NCBI RefSeq assembly: GCF_002901825.1
Contig: NZ_PPQD01000017.1
Location: forward strand, 333,719-397,718
Length of the DNA: 64,000 nucleotides
Direction: 5' to 3'
Source of the DNA: Mammaliicoccus sciuri
Lineage (GTDB): Bacteria > Bacillota > Bacilli > Staphylococcales > Staphylococcaceae
The position numbers and the translations under genes are program-made. The notes under the pieces were generated by a model. It did no database searches. It saw only the letters and a list, made by a program, of their open reading frames with translations, and was not told the DNA's origin. Shown piece after piece: positions 33,553 through 42,403 of the stretch (position 1 is the stretch's first letter; every line of letters begins with the position of its first letter).

Positions 33553-33669
33553 TTATATGAACAAAATAGAAAGTGAAATCAAACAATATAGAACAAAAAC
33601 GCTAGACTATCATAAGATAAAAGTCTACAATTAATGTAAGTTTTCAAATTTTAATAAGGGGTGTTTAAT

Positions 33670-36600
33670 TTGAATTTAAGTAATAAAACATTTGTATGGA
33701 GGAAAAAACTGTTTGTCGTTTCAATTGTTTCAGTTATGTTGTTAAGTTTATTAACACTGATGAATCATCATGTAGAAGCAAAAGTCAAAGGGGACGTATT
33801 AAAGAGTAATAAGATGAAAGTGAAGGTTGATAAATCGTTTCCAAGGGCTATTGAATATACTTTGAAAAATGGTAAAAAGATGGATGGCCAAGTTAAAGAG
33901 ATTAAGACGATTAAAGTGAATGGTAAATCGGTTCAACCGAAAGTTAAGTATAAAAAAATTAATGCGCATGCAGCTCAATATCAATTAATTGCTTCTAATA
34001 AGGATAAAAAAATAGATGCTGAATTTACAATTGAGATGAAAGTTAAAGATAACCAATTGCATTTTGATATGAAGGATTACCAAAATAAGTTGGATGGTAA
34101 AAGTGATGATACTGTTATAAAAGATTTTGAGATACCTAATCATTCATTAGTTTCTGTGAATTCTAAACAGAAAAATGCTAACTTACAAACAACACGTATG
34201 TCTACAAATACGATGAAAAGTGGCGACAAAAACTTTAAAGTCAATAAAGATATTGAAGATGATTTTAATTATCCAATGATGTATGGTTTTGTTTCAAACG
34301 ATAAGACGAGTGCAGGTGTTTGGAGTAATTCACAACATTCTGAAGGAACAGGAGAGCTTGATTATACGAGAATAAATGCGACTTCTAAACAAGTAGATAA
34401 AGATAAATATGTCGGTTTATCTAGTTCTAAATGGATATTGCAGCCGGGTCAAAGTTATGAAAATGCTAAAGAACAACATTTAATGCCAAAAACAAAAGTT
34501 GTTATAACGGATGATGAAAATGGTGATGGAAAAACAGACTGGCAAGATGGTGCTATTGCATATAGAGCTATCATGAATCATCCGACAGGTTCAGAATCTG
34601 TACCAGATTTAGTTGCACACCGTATCGCAATGAATTTCGGTTCACAAGCACAAAATCCATTCTTAAAATCGCTTGATGGTGTTAAAAAAGTTAATTTAAA
34701 TACAGATGGATTAGGTCAGTCAATTATATTAAAAGGATATGGTAATGAGGGTCACGATTCTGGTCATCTTGATTATGATAATATTGGTCAACGTATCGGT
34801 GGCGCTGAAGATATGAAGAAATTACTTAAGAACGGTAAGAAATATGGTGCAAAGTTTGGTGTACATATTAATGCGAGTGAAACATATCCAGAGTCTAAAG
34901 CATTTAATCCTGACCGTTTAAGAAAAAATGAAGACGGTACGTATAATTATGGTTGGAATTGGTTAGATCAAGGTATTAACATTGATGCAAAATATGATAT
35001 GTTGCATGGTAGAAAAGATCGATTAAAGGCTTTTAAAGATAAAGTAGGTAAAGATTTAAACTTTATTTATGTAGATGTATGGGGCAATGGTCAATCAGGT
35101 GATAACCAAGCTTGGATGTCCCATCAATTAGCAAAAGAAATTCAAGATTTAGGTTGGAGAGTGGCTGTTGAATGGGGGCACGGTATGGAATATGATTCAA
35201 CATTCCAACATTGGGCTGCAGATTTAACTTATGGTGGTTATGAAAACAAAGGTATTAATTCAAAAGTCGCAAGATTTATTCGAAACCACGAGAAAGACTC
35301 TTGGGTAGGTAATTACCAAACTTATTCAGGTGCAGCTGATTATCCATTACTCGGTGGATATGATATGAAAGACTTTGAAGGTTGGCAAGGTAGAAACAAC
35401 TTTGATGAATACATTAATAATATTTTTAAAACAAATTTATCTACGAAATACCTACAGCACTTTGAAGTTACGAAGTGGGTAGATGGCAAGCCAGTCAAAA
35501 TGACAGCAAATGACCAAACTGTTGATTGGACACCTGAAATGGAAATCCAATTAAAAAATGGTAAAGACAAAGTAGTTATTAAGCGTAAATCTAATGATTA
35601 TGAAAATGATAAAGAAAATTATAGATCTAGAACGATCACATTAAATGGTCAAAAAATATTGGATGGCAATAAATATTTAATTCCGTGGAACTGGGATGAA
35701 AATGGTAAGCAATTAAGCAGTAAGAAACAAAAACTTTATCATTATAATGAAGATGGTGGAGAATCAACTTGGGAATTACCAAAAGGTTGGAACAGTAAGC
35801 ATTTAAAATTATACCAATTAACTGAGCATGGTCGCCAATATGTTGATAATGTTCGTGTTAAAGATGGTAAAGTTACCTTAAGCAATGTCAAAGCGAATAC
35901 ACCATATGTATTGTATAAATCAAAACAACATAAAGAGAAAGTGAAATACGGAGAAGATATGCACATTAAAGATCCAGGATTTAATGCAGAAAATCTTAAA
36001 GATTGGAAAATTAAAGGATCTAAAAAAGATGTTTCTATTACGAAATCAAACAGTAGCGACAATATGTTAACGATTAACAATCCGAAGAAAAATGTTGAAT
36101 TGAAACAAAAATTAACAGATTTGAAACCAGGTAAACAATATGCAGTATATGTAGGTGTGGATAATCGAAGTGATCATAAAGCACGTATTAGAGTAGATGC
36201 AGATGGTACAACACATCAAAATTATACTACTAAATCCATTGCTAAAAATTATGTTAAAGCTAACGCTCATAATACAACTAAAGAATCAGCAACTAAAGGT
36301 AACGATAGTTACTTCCAAAATATGTATGTGCACTTTAAAGCACCTAAAAATGGTAAAGCAATTTTAACAATTTCTAGAGATAAAGGCGAAGGTCTCACTT
36401 ATTTTGATGACATTCGAATTTTCGTAAATGATCAACAATTATATTCACAAGATAAAGTGTTTAAACAAAATTTCGAAAAAGTACCTCAAGGCATATTCCC
36501 ATTTGTTGTGTCTGATATTGAAGGCGTAGAAGATAATAGAACACACTTATCTGAAAAACATGCCCCATATACACAACGCGGATGGAATAATAAACGTATA

Positions 36601-37017
36601 AGTGATGTTATCGACGGTACATGGTCATTAAAAATTAATGGTCAAGTAGAAAAGAATAAACTTGCTTATCAAACGATACCGCAAAACTTTAGATTTGAAC
36701 CAAATAAGACATATGAAGTTTCGTTTGATTATGAAGCAGGATCTGATGACACATATGCTTTTGCTACAGGTAGCGACAGTATTGATAATCAAAAATACAA
36801 AGAAACACCATTGAAAGGTACTGTAGAAAGTAAGAAACATCGTCAATTTAAAACAAAAATTAAAGGTCATAAAAATGGTCAAACATGGATTGGCATAGCA
36901 TCAACAGATAAAAAGGCAGACAATAAAGGTGTTAAAAATGAAGGTCAAGTGAACTTTGAAGGGACAAAAGATTTCGTATTAGATAATTTAGTCATTAAAG
37001 AAGTGAAAGAGAAATAA
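33670..37017 (+). CDS. Secreted endo-alpha-N-acetylgalactosaminidase (GH101)
   Basis: A 1115-aa exoenzyme that releases the core-1 disaccharide Gal-GalNAc from Ser/Thr of mucin-type glycoproteins. A signal peptide spans residues 1-36 (RKKLFVVSIVSVMLLSLLTL ... VEA). The GH101 catalytic barrel has the nucleophile in YVDVWGNGQ (D469) and the acid/base in AVEWGHGMEYD (E501), 32 residues apart as in the characterised pneumococcal enzyme. Beta-sandwich domains follow. It lacks an LPXTG anchor and the long C-terminal extensions of bifidobacterial and pneumococcal enzymes, so it should be freely secreted. Start TTG 33670 (AAGGGG upstream); GTG 33661 overlaps that site. Confidence 0.9.
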   Translation: MNLSNKTFVWRKKLFVVSIVSVMLLSLLTLMNHHVEAKVKGDVLKSNKMKVKVDKSFPRAIEYTLKNGKKMDGQVKEIKTIKVNGKSVQPKVKYKKINAHAAQYQLIASNKDKKIDAEFTIEMKVKDNQLHFDMKDYQNKLDGKSDDTVIKDFEIPNHSLVSVNSKQKNANLQTTRMSTNTMKSGDKNFKVNKDIEDDFNYPMMYGFVSNDKTSAGVWSNSQHSEGTGELDYTRINATSKQVDKDKYVGLSSSKWILQPGQSYENAKEQHLMPKTKVVITDDENGDGKTDWQDGAIAYRAIMNHPTGSESVPDLVAHRIAMNFGSQAQNPFLKSLDGVKKVNLNTDGLGQSIILKGYGNEGHDSGHLDYDNIGQRIGGAEDMKKLLKNGKKYGAKFGVHINASETYPESKAFNPDRLRKNEDGTYNYGWNWLDQGINIDAKYDMLHGRKDRLKAFKDKVGKDLNFIYVDVWGNGQSGDNQAWMSHQLAKEIQDLGWRVAVEWGHGMEYDSTFQHWAADLTYGGYENKGINSKVARFIRNHEKDSWVGNYQTYSGAADYPLLGGYDMKDFEGWQGRNNFDEYINNIFKTNLSTKYLQHFEVTKWVDGKPVKMTANDQTVDWTPEMEIQLKNGKDKVVIKRKSNDYENDKENYRSRTITLNGQKILDGNKYLIPWNWDENGKQLSSKKQKLYHYNEDGGESTWELPKGWNSKHLKLYQLTEHGRQYVDNVRVKDGKVTLSNVKANTPYVLYKSKQHKEKVKYGEDMHIKDPGFNAENLKDWKIKGSKKDVSITKSNSSDNMLTINNPKKNVELKQKLTDLKPGKQYAVYVGVDNRSDHKARIRVDADGTTHQNYTTKSIAKNYVKANAHNTTKESATKGNDSYFQNMYVHFKAPKNGKAILTISRDKGEGLTYFDDIRIFVNDQQLYSQDKVFKQNFEKVPQGIFPFVVSDIEGVEDNRTHLSEKHAPYTQRGWNNKRISDVIDGTWSLKINGQVEKNKLAYQTIPQNFRFEPNKTYEVSFDYEAGSDDTYAFATGSDSIDNQKYKETPLKGTVESKKHRQFKTKIKGHKNGQTWIGIASTDKKADNKGVKNEGQVNFEGTKDFVLDNLVIKEVKEK

Positions 37018-37028
37018 TTTAAAAATGG

Positions 37029-37058
37029 GTCTGGGACAGAAATGTTCTAGACTCTTTT
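37029..37058 (+). terminator. Terminator after GH101 gene
   Basis: GTCTGGGACA (37029-37038) and TGTTCTAGAC (37043-37052), GAAA tetraloop, two G-U pairs, then TCTTTT. The GTCTGGGACA element is a common staphylococcal intergenic word. Confidence 0.7.
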
Positions 37059-37082
37059 CCATATTTTCAGAAATAGGGGTCT

Positions 37083-37281
37083 GAATATTGCAAGTGAGGC
37101 GTGACAAGCAATATTGAGGACCTTGTATTTATCAAGACTGGTGAAACAAGATAAATAGGCGCCTCGAATTTATCAAGACAGAGCAAACAAGATAAATAGA
37201 CATTACCAATATTGTAAGACGAGGCTGACTAGCAACATAGAAGCACCGAATATTGCAAGACACCACAAACAAGCAATATAG
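37083..37281. repeat. Tandem array of five 32-bp hairpins, 41-bp period
   Basis: Stems at 37084-37091/37108-37115, 37126-37133/37150-37157, 37167-37174/37191-37198, 37208-37215/37232-37239 and 37249-37256/37273-37280. Units 1, 4 and 5 use AATATTGC-type arms, units 2 and 3 use ATTTATC-type arms; both arms change together. The 16-base loop is roughly AAGAC-N6-ACAA. Starts are 41-42 bases apart. There is no reading frame. It lies between the convergent GH101 and aminotransferase genes. Confidence 0.8.
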
Positions 37282-37311
37282 AACCTCACGTTCACCTTGA
37301 TTTTTCCATAT

Positions 37312-37345
37312 AAAAAAGACTGGTACATTTTTGTGCCAGTCTTTT
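37312..37345 (-). terminator. Terminator of aminotransferase gene
   Basis: GACTGGTACA (37318-37327) and TGTGCCAGTC (37332-37341) form a stem with a T-run on the minus-strand side (AAAAAA at 37312-37317 on plus). Confidence 0.75.
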
Positions 37346-37352
37346 ACAGCTA

Positions 37353-38411
37353 TTACATTTCAATTGGTTCTCGTTCTATTGTATAGTTCCATTGATGTAT
37401 ATCAGGAAGCTTACCTTGCTGAATAAATGTATAAGTTGTAAATAAATGTTGTGTAATAGGTCCGATTTTATTGTTATGAATTGTTAAAATATTGTCTTTA
37501 TATTTGATTTCACAAACAGGAGTGATGGCATTCAAAGTACTCGTACTAAATACTTCTGTTAATAATCCATCTTTATATGATTGAAGAATTTCTTCAATGC
37601 TAATTTGTCTTTCTTCTATTTGATAGCCTAATTCTTTTGCTAAATCAATAACTGATTGTCGAGTTACACCTGGTACTGTAATACCATCTAAAGCTGGCGT
37701 AATCAGTGTATGATTGATAACAAAGAAAATGTTCATATTATTTAATTCTTCTATATAAGATCTCCCTGTTCCATCTAGCCATAGTACATGGTCGTATCCA
37801 AATTGAGCTGCTTTAGATTTTGCAGCGTAAGAAGCGGCGTAGTTACCACCAAATTGTGTAAAACCAGCACCACCTGTAACAGATTTAACATATTCATCTT
37901 CTACGTGTGCTTTTATAAGTTCTGGTGTTTGGCAATTCAGCTTTTTAGGTAGTGGAGATAAGAACGTAATGAGTTCATATGTATCAGATTTACTAACACC
38001 TAATTTATTCTCTGATGCAAACATAACTGTTCTAATGTTAACAGGGTGATGTTCATGTAAATCGAATAGTTGACGTTCTTGATTAATAAGGTGTTGGATA
38101 CCGAAAAGTAATGCGTTTTTATTTATAGCTGGCATTTCGATTCGGTTCAATGATTGATTGAACTTTTCAAAGTGTTCGAAAGGTTTAAAGGTATGAATAT
38201 TGTCATTGATTTGATAGGCAATCATATCTTCAAAAACTGTTTGACCATAATGAAGACATTGTGCACTTGGAGAAATAGTGATAGGTGCATAATCTTTAAT
38301 GATAGGAGAAGACCATCCTTTTGATGCTTGATACGACATTGTTAACATTTTGTTACCAAAAGTGGATCCACATTCGTCCATTGTTTGACTACTTGATGAT
38401 TGATATTCCAT
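37353..38411 (-). CDS. IlvE-like class IV aminotransferase paralogue, PLP lysine missing
   Basis: A 352-aa fold-type IV PLP protein aligning along its length with staphylococcal branched-chain aminotransferase IlvE (HYGQTVFE, GGNYAAS, YIEELNNMNIFF, ITPALDGITVPGVTRQS). IlvE has a PLP-binding Lys in GFAKVAGNYAAS; here the segment is GFTQFGGNYAAS, so residue 186 is Gln (codon CAA). The phosphate-binding GSGTAA region is also altered (STSTLNA). Transamination through the usual Schiff base should not be possible. AGGAGG precedes ATG 38411. It may be a non-catalytic or repurposed paralogue. Confidence 0.82.
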   Translation of the reverse strand: MEYQSSSSQTMDECGSTFGNKMLTMSYQASKGWSSPIIKDYAPITISPSAQCLHYGQTVFEDMIAYQINDNIHTFKPFEHFEKFNQSLNRIEMPAINKNALLFGIQHLINQERQLFDLHEHHPVNIRTVMFASENKLGVSKSDTYELITFLSPLPKKLNCQTPELIKAHVEDEYVKSVTGGAGFTQFGGNYAASYAAKSKAAQFGYDHVLWLDGTGRSYIEELNNMNIFFVINHTLITPALDGITVPGVTRQSVIDLAKELGYQIEERQISIEEILQSYKDGLLTEVFSTSTLNAITPVCEIKYKDNILTIHNNKIGPITQHLFTTYTFIQQGKLPDIHQWNYTIEREPIEM

Positions 38412-38576
38412 ATAAATTGCCTCCTATATTTAAGTAAGTAATGTGAAATAGTATATCAGCTATATTGACCTAATTCAATATTTATTTTGAAAATTCTGAA
38501 AATAATTTTATGTGTATCTTGTCGGTTATGATGATATACTTTGATTGTGAAAATAATAGGCTAGGAGGTGACGATG

Positions 38577-39569
38577 ATGTTTGTTACGTTAGCATTTTTA
38601 ATTTTATTTATAATTAGTTATATAGTGGATTTTAGACAATATAAAAATGTCTTCTTATTAGGACTATTCATTATCAGTTTAATGAGTACGATATTGATTG
38701 AAATCATTGTGCCAGCATTGGGTTTAAATCTAAATATTAATTATATAATCATAGCTAATATTATTTACTGTTTAATTGTTATTGTGGTAATGCTCTTAGC
38801 CTTATTAAATACTAGAAAACGAATAGCAAATGAAGGAAAAATTGTAACAAACATGATTGTCATTGGTTACGGTTCTTTCATCTTAATTAATTTTTTAATC
38901 ATTATTTTTAAACCATATCTATTAGTAGAATTATGGAACGGATTAATATTAATTGCCATTTCAACTTTGTTTTACTATTTAAATTTAATATTTATATTGC
39001 ATAACTTATATGCTTGGATTGTAAGTGGTATTTCAAAAAGAAAGAAACAAGATTTTATTATCGTATTAGGTGCAGGGATTATAGGCGAAAGAGTAACACC
39101 ACTTTTGAAAGCGAGATTAGATAAAGCGATTAAATTAAAACGAAAAAGTTTAGATACTAAAATGATTGTAAGTGGTGGTCAAGGTTCGGATGAAGCAATC
39201 AGTGAAGCTGAAGCGATGAGACGATATTTAGTGGAACAAGGTATACGTAATGAAGAAATTATAATGGAAGACAAATCTACTAACACAGAAGAAAATTTAG
39301 TGTTCTCTATGAAGAAAATGGACACTTATAAAAAACATGCACTTGCAACAATTGTTTCTAATCATTTTCATATTTTAAGAGCAGCATTTTTATCCAAGAA
39401 AGTTAAAATGAACGCAAGCGTTACGGGTGGATCATCGAAATCTTATTTCTATCCAAATGCATACATTAGAGAATATTTAGCAATCATTTATATGTTTAAA
39501 AAGACGCATGCACTAATCATAATTATATTATTATTGGCAGTTACTTCCTACACATTGTGGGGAATATAA
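38577..39569 (+). CDS. YdcF-family membrane protein (DUF218)
   Basis: A 330-aa protein with five or so N-terminal membrane helices (residues 1-150), a cytoplasmic-looking basic stretch (SKRKKQDF), and a DUF218 domain starting IIVLGAGIIGERVTPLLKAR, with MIVSGGQG, EDKSTNTEENL and VSNHFHILRA motifs. A last helix closes the protein. DUF218 proteins (SanA, ElyC, YdcF) are linked to envelope processes; the reaction is not known. AGGAGG precedes ATG 38577. Conserved near bshC in staphylococci. Confidence 0.82.
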   Translation: MFVTLAFLILFIISYIVDFRQYKNVFLLGLFIISLMSTILIEIIVPALGLNLNINYIIIANIIYCLIVIVVMLLALLNTRKRIANEGKIVTNMIVIGYGSFILINFLIIIFKPYLLVELWNGLILIAISTLFYYLNLIFILHNLYAWIVSGISKRKKQDFIIVLGAGIIGERVTPLLKARLDKAIKLKRKSLDTKMIVSGGQGSDEAISEAEAMRRYLVEQGIRNEEIIMEDKSTNTEENLVFSMKKMDTYKKHALATIVSNHFHILRAAFLSKKVKMNASVTGGSSKSYFYPNAYIREYLAIIYMFKKTHALIIIILLLAVTSYTLWGI

Positions 39570-39570
39570 A

Positions 39571-39616
39571 ATACTAAAAGTCCCGTAGAGCACAGACTCT
39601 ACGGGACTTTTAGTAT
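39571..39616. terminator. Bidirectional terminator with 20-bp perfect stem
   Basis: 39571-39590 and 39597-39616 are perfectly complementary with a 6-base loop CACAGA. A-runs and T-runs flank both sides, so it can serve both converging genes. Confidence 0.85.
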
Positions 39617-39617
39617 T

Positions 39618-40064
39618 TTATTTATCTGGTGTCCATATAACAATGTCTTCACCGGATTGATTTTGTTGCTCGATATCTTGGAAACCGTGATTTAAGAAGA
39701 AATCTTTGGATTGATTACGGGCAATACATTTGATTGGTAAATCGAAGCTTTTAGCATAATCTAATAATTGTTTGCCGTATCCTCTATCTTGATAATCTCT
39801 TAATACTTCTAATTTCCATAAAATGTGGTAATCATAAAATGCTGGGAAGTATGTTTTTTCTACTTCATCTTGTTTAAATAAACACATTCTTGCAACTAAT
39901 TTGTCGCCAACATAAATACCGTAAAATGGTGAATCTGAACTAGCATCGATCATTTTTCCTTTTAATTCTTCAACCATATATAAACCTTCGTTTCCGAAGT
40001 TACGAAATTGTTCGAATGCTTCTTCAGTTTTGTAATTAATTTGTAAATGTTCTACTTTAGCCAT
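39618..40064 (-). CDS. GNAT-family acetyltransferase
   Basis: A 148-aa protein with the GNAT core: YGIYVGDKLVARMCLF, then LEVLRDYQDRGYGKQLLDYAK (acetyl-CoA loop Q/R-x-x-G-x-G), and a C-terminal FFLNHGFQDIE. It is convergent with the YdcF-like gene and divergent from bshC, a placement shared with other staphylococci. Substrate unknown. Confidence 0.8.
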   Translation of the reverse strand: MAKVEHLQINYKTEEAFEQFRNFGNEGLYMVEELKGKMIDASSDSPFYGIYVGDKLVARMCLFKQDEVEKTYFPAFYDYHILWKLEVLRDYQDRGYGKQLLDYAKSFDLPIKCIARNQSKDFFLNHGFQDIEQQNQSGEDIVIWTPDK

Positions 40065-40198
40065 GATAATCCCCCTTGTTCTTTCCTTAATTATACTTCA
40101 TTTGAATAAAATTTTAAATTATAAGCCGTTAGATTGTTTTATTTATCTACAATCTTTATACTATTGATAGTAATTAATTTCGAAGGAGAAAGACTCGT

Positions 40199-41815
40199 AT
40201 GGACTGTAAGAAGACTGTAATTGATCAACAAAATAGTTTTATAGAGAGATATACAAATCATAATACTGAAATTATAAACTTTTATGGATATAAACCAGGA
40301 GACCAATCTGAATTCGAAAAACGTTCGAATTTATCAGCTAATGGCAGAGAAGAAGCACTTTCAAAAGTCATATTTAATTATATGTCTCAATTAAATTTAA
40401 CAGATAAACAACTTGAAAATATTGAAAATTTAAAACATGGTCACAAAGTCATTATAGGTGGTCAACAAGCCGGACTCTTTACTGGTCCTTTATATACATT
40501 CCATAAAATCATTTCGATTATCGTTTTAGCAAACGAACAAAGTGAAAAATTAAATACGCCAGTCATTCCTGTTTTTTGGATAGCAGGCGAAGATCATGAT
40601 TTTGATGAAGTGAATCATACATATGCGTATGATCGTATTTCAAGACAGTTAAATAAAGTAAAATATAGTACGTTAGAACCACCAGAAAAGAGTGTTTCTC
40701 ATTATCATTTTGATAAAGCATTGATCAAAGATGCTTTAAACGACATGTTCAGTTCTATCGGGGAGACTGTTCACTCTAAAGATATTCAATTATTGATTCA
40801 TAAAGCAATCGAGTCTTCTGAATCATGGAGTGAAATTTTTAAGGTTATGACACATGAAGTATTTAAAGAATATGGTTTGTTATTAATTGATGCAAATGAT
40901 CCAGAACTAAGAACATTAGAAGTACCATTCTTCAAGGAAATTATTGAAAATCATGAAGCGGTAGATTCAGCATTTAGAACTACACAAGACCAATTTGCTG
41001 AAGTTATTAAGAAGCGCATGATTTTAACCGATGGCAATGTTCACTTATTCTATGAGTATGACGATAAAAGACAGCTCATTATGTGTGAAAATGAAAAGTT
41101 CTATTTAAATAAAGATACAGACGTAACTTTTACAAAAGATGAATTGCTTAGTCTTGTAGAAGAACATCCTGAACGATTTTCTAATAATGTCGTAACAAGA
41201 CCTCTAATGGAGGAATATTTATTTAATACATTAAGTTTCATTGGTGGGCCAAGCGAAATTGTTTATTGGGGTGAACTGAAAGGTGTATTCAATTTATTTA
41301 ATATTGAAATGCCTATAGTTACACCTCGTATGCGAATTAGTTATTTAACGCAAGAAGCAAAAAAATGTATCGATAACTATAACTTAGATTTAGATACTGT
41401 TTTAGTAGATGGTATTCAAAACGATAAAGAAAAATTTATTAGAGCAAAAGCTTCTGATGAAGTATTAAGAGAAATCGAAGAAATGAAAGAAAGCCAATCT
41501 CAATTTCATCAAAAACTGATTAAAGAAATTGGCGATGATTATCAAAACAGAAAATTAGTCGAAAAAAATAATCAAATACATCAGCACCAATATCAATATT
41601 TAATAGATAGATATTTATTAAATATCGAAAGAGAAAATGAAATTAGTATGAGACATTTTGAAATAGTGGAGCATACATTACATCCTCACCACGGATTACA
41701 AGAAAGAGTGTGGAGTCCTATTCAAGTAATGAATCAATTTGGGATTACTATGTTCAGTCCCTCCACTTATCCACCACTTCGTTACACTTTTAAACATATA
41801 ACGCTTGAACTATAG
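40199..41815 (+). CDS. bshC: Bacillithiol biosynthesis cysteine ligase BshC
   Basis: A 538-aa BshC, the enzyme thought to add cysteine to glucosaminyl-malate in the last step of bacillithiol synthesis. Typical segments are VIIGGQQAGLFTGPLYTFHK, PVFWIAGEDHDFDEVNHTY and YWGELKGVFNLF; a C-terminal coiled coil and LHPHHGLQERVWSPI complete it. Length is as usual. AAGGAG lies ten bases before ATG 40199. Bacillithiol is the main low-molecular-weight thiol of staphylococci. Confidence 0.95.
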   Translation: MDCKKTVIDQQNSFIERYTNHNTEIINFYGYKPGDQSEFEKRSNLSANGREEALSKVIFNYMSQLNLTDKQLENIENLKHGHKVIIGGQQAGLFTGPLYTFHKIISIIVLANEQSEKLNTPVIPVFWIAGEDHDFDEVNHTYAYDRISRQLNKVKYSTLEPPEKSVSHYHFDKALIKDALNDMFSSIGETVHSKDIQLLIHKAIESSESWSEIFKVMTHEVFKEYGLLLIDANDPELRTLEVPFFKEIIENHEAVDSAFRTTQDQFAEVIKKRMILTDGNVHLFYEYDDKRQLIMCENEKFYLNKDTDVTFTKDELLSLVEEHPERFSNNVVTRPLMEEYLFNTLSFIGGPSEIVYWGELKGVFNLFNIEMPIVTPRMRISYLTQEAKKCIDNYNLDLDTVLVDGIQNDKEKFIRAKASDEVLREIEEMKESQSQFHQKLIKEIGDDYQNRKLVEKNNQIHQHQYQYLIDRYLLNIERENEISMRHFEIVEHTLHPHHGLQERVWSPIQVMNQFGITMFSPSTYPPLRYTFKHITLEL

Positions 41816-41830
41816 TCATAACAAGGATTA

Positions 41831-41870
41831 ACACCCAATTTACAAAATCGTAAATTGGGTGTTTTTTTTA
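41831..41870 (+). terminator. Terminator after bshC
   Basis: ACACCCAATTTAC (41831-41843) and GTAAATTGGGTGT (41850-41862) form a 13-bp stem followed by a run of T's. Confidence 0.85.
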
Positions 41871-41873
41871 CTA

Positions 41874-41930
41874 TTTACACAAATTTTAAGAAATCTTGTA
41901 TAAATAGTGGAGGATTGTGGGGGAATGTGG
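41874..41930 (+). promoter_or_regulatory. dcw promoter with MraZ-type GTGG repeats
   Basis: Candidate promoter TTTACA (41874-41879) and TATAAA (41899-41904), spacing longer than ideal. Directly after the -10, GTGG occurs at 41907, 41917 and 41927, exactly ten bases apart. MraZ is known to bind short direct repeats of this kind before its own gene and repress the division cluster. Confidence 0.65.
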
Positions 41931-41960
41931 TAAATTATAAATAAGGTGAGGTGAGATAAA

Positions 41961-42392
41961 ATGTTCATGGGTGAATATCAACATCAATTGGATACAAAAG
42001 GGCGTATGATTGTGCCTTCTAAATTCAGATATGATTTGAACGAACGTTTTATTATCACTAGGGGCCTAGATAAATGTTTGTTTGGCTACACACTTGAAGA
42101 GTGGGCGCGCATCGAAGAAAAACTCAAAACCTTACCTATAACAAAAAAAGATGCCCGTAAATTCATGAGAATGTTCTTCTCAGGTGCGATTGAAGTAGAA
42201 CTAGACAAACAAGGACGTATTAACATCCCTCAAAATTTAAGAAGTTACGCTAATTTAAGTAAAGAATGTACTGTTATTGGTGTTTCTAACCGAATTGAAA
42301 TATGGGATCGTTCTACGTGGAATGAATTTTATGATGAATCTGAAGACAATTTTGAGGACATTGCGGAAGATCTCATTGACTTTGATTTTTAG
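41961..42392 (+). CDS. mraZ: Transcriptional regulator MraZ
   Basis: A 143-aa protein with two AbrB-like swapped-hairpin halves: [21 protein letters not shown] and [14 protein letters not shown], each with the conserved D-x-K/Q-GR. It autoregulates the dcw cluster by binding the upstream GTGG repeats and can also affect RsmH activity in other bacteria. First gene of the division block; 11 bases before rsmH. Confidence 0.96.
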   Translation: MFMGEYQHQLDTKGRMIVPSKFRYDLNERFIITRGLDKCLFGYTLEEWARIEEKLKTLPITKKDARKFMRMFFSGAIEVELDKQGRINIPQNLRSYANLSKECTVIGVSNRIEIWDRSTWNEFYDESEDNFEDIAEDLIDFDF

Positions 42393-42403
42393 GAGTGAAT
42401 TAA

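Noticed and set aside
37083..37281. Possible CRISPR array
   Set aside because: The 41-bp periodic units are hairpins whose stems vary in a paired way and whose loops are conserved; there are no identical repeats separating unique spacers and no cas genes.
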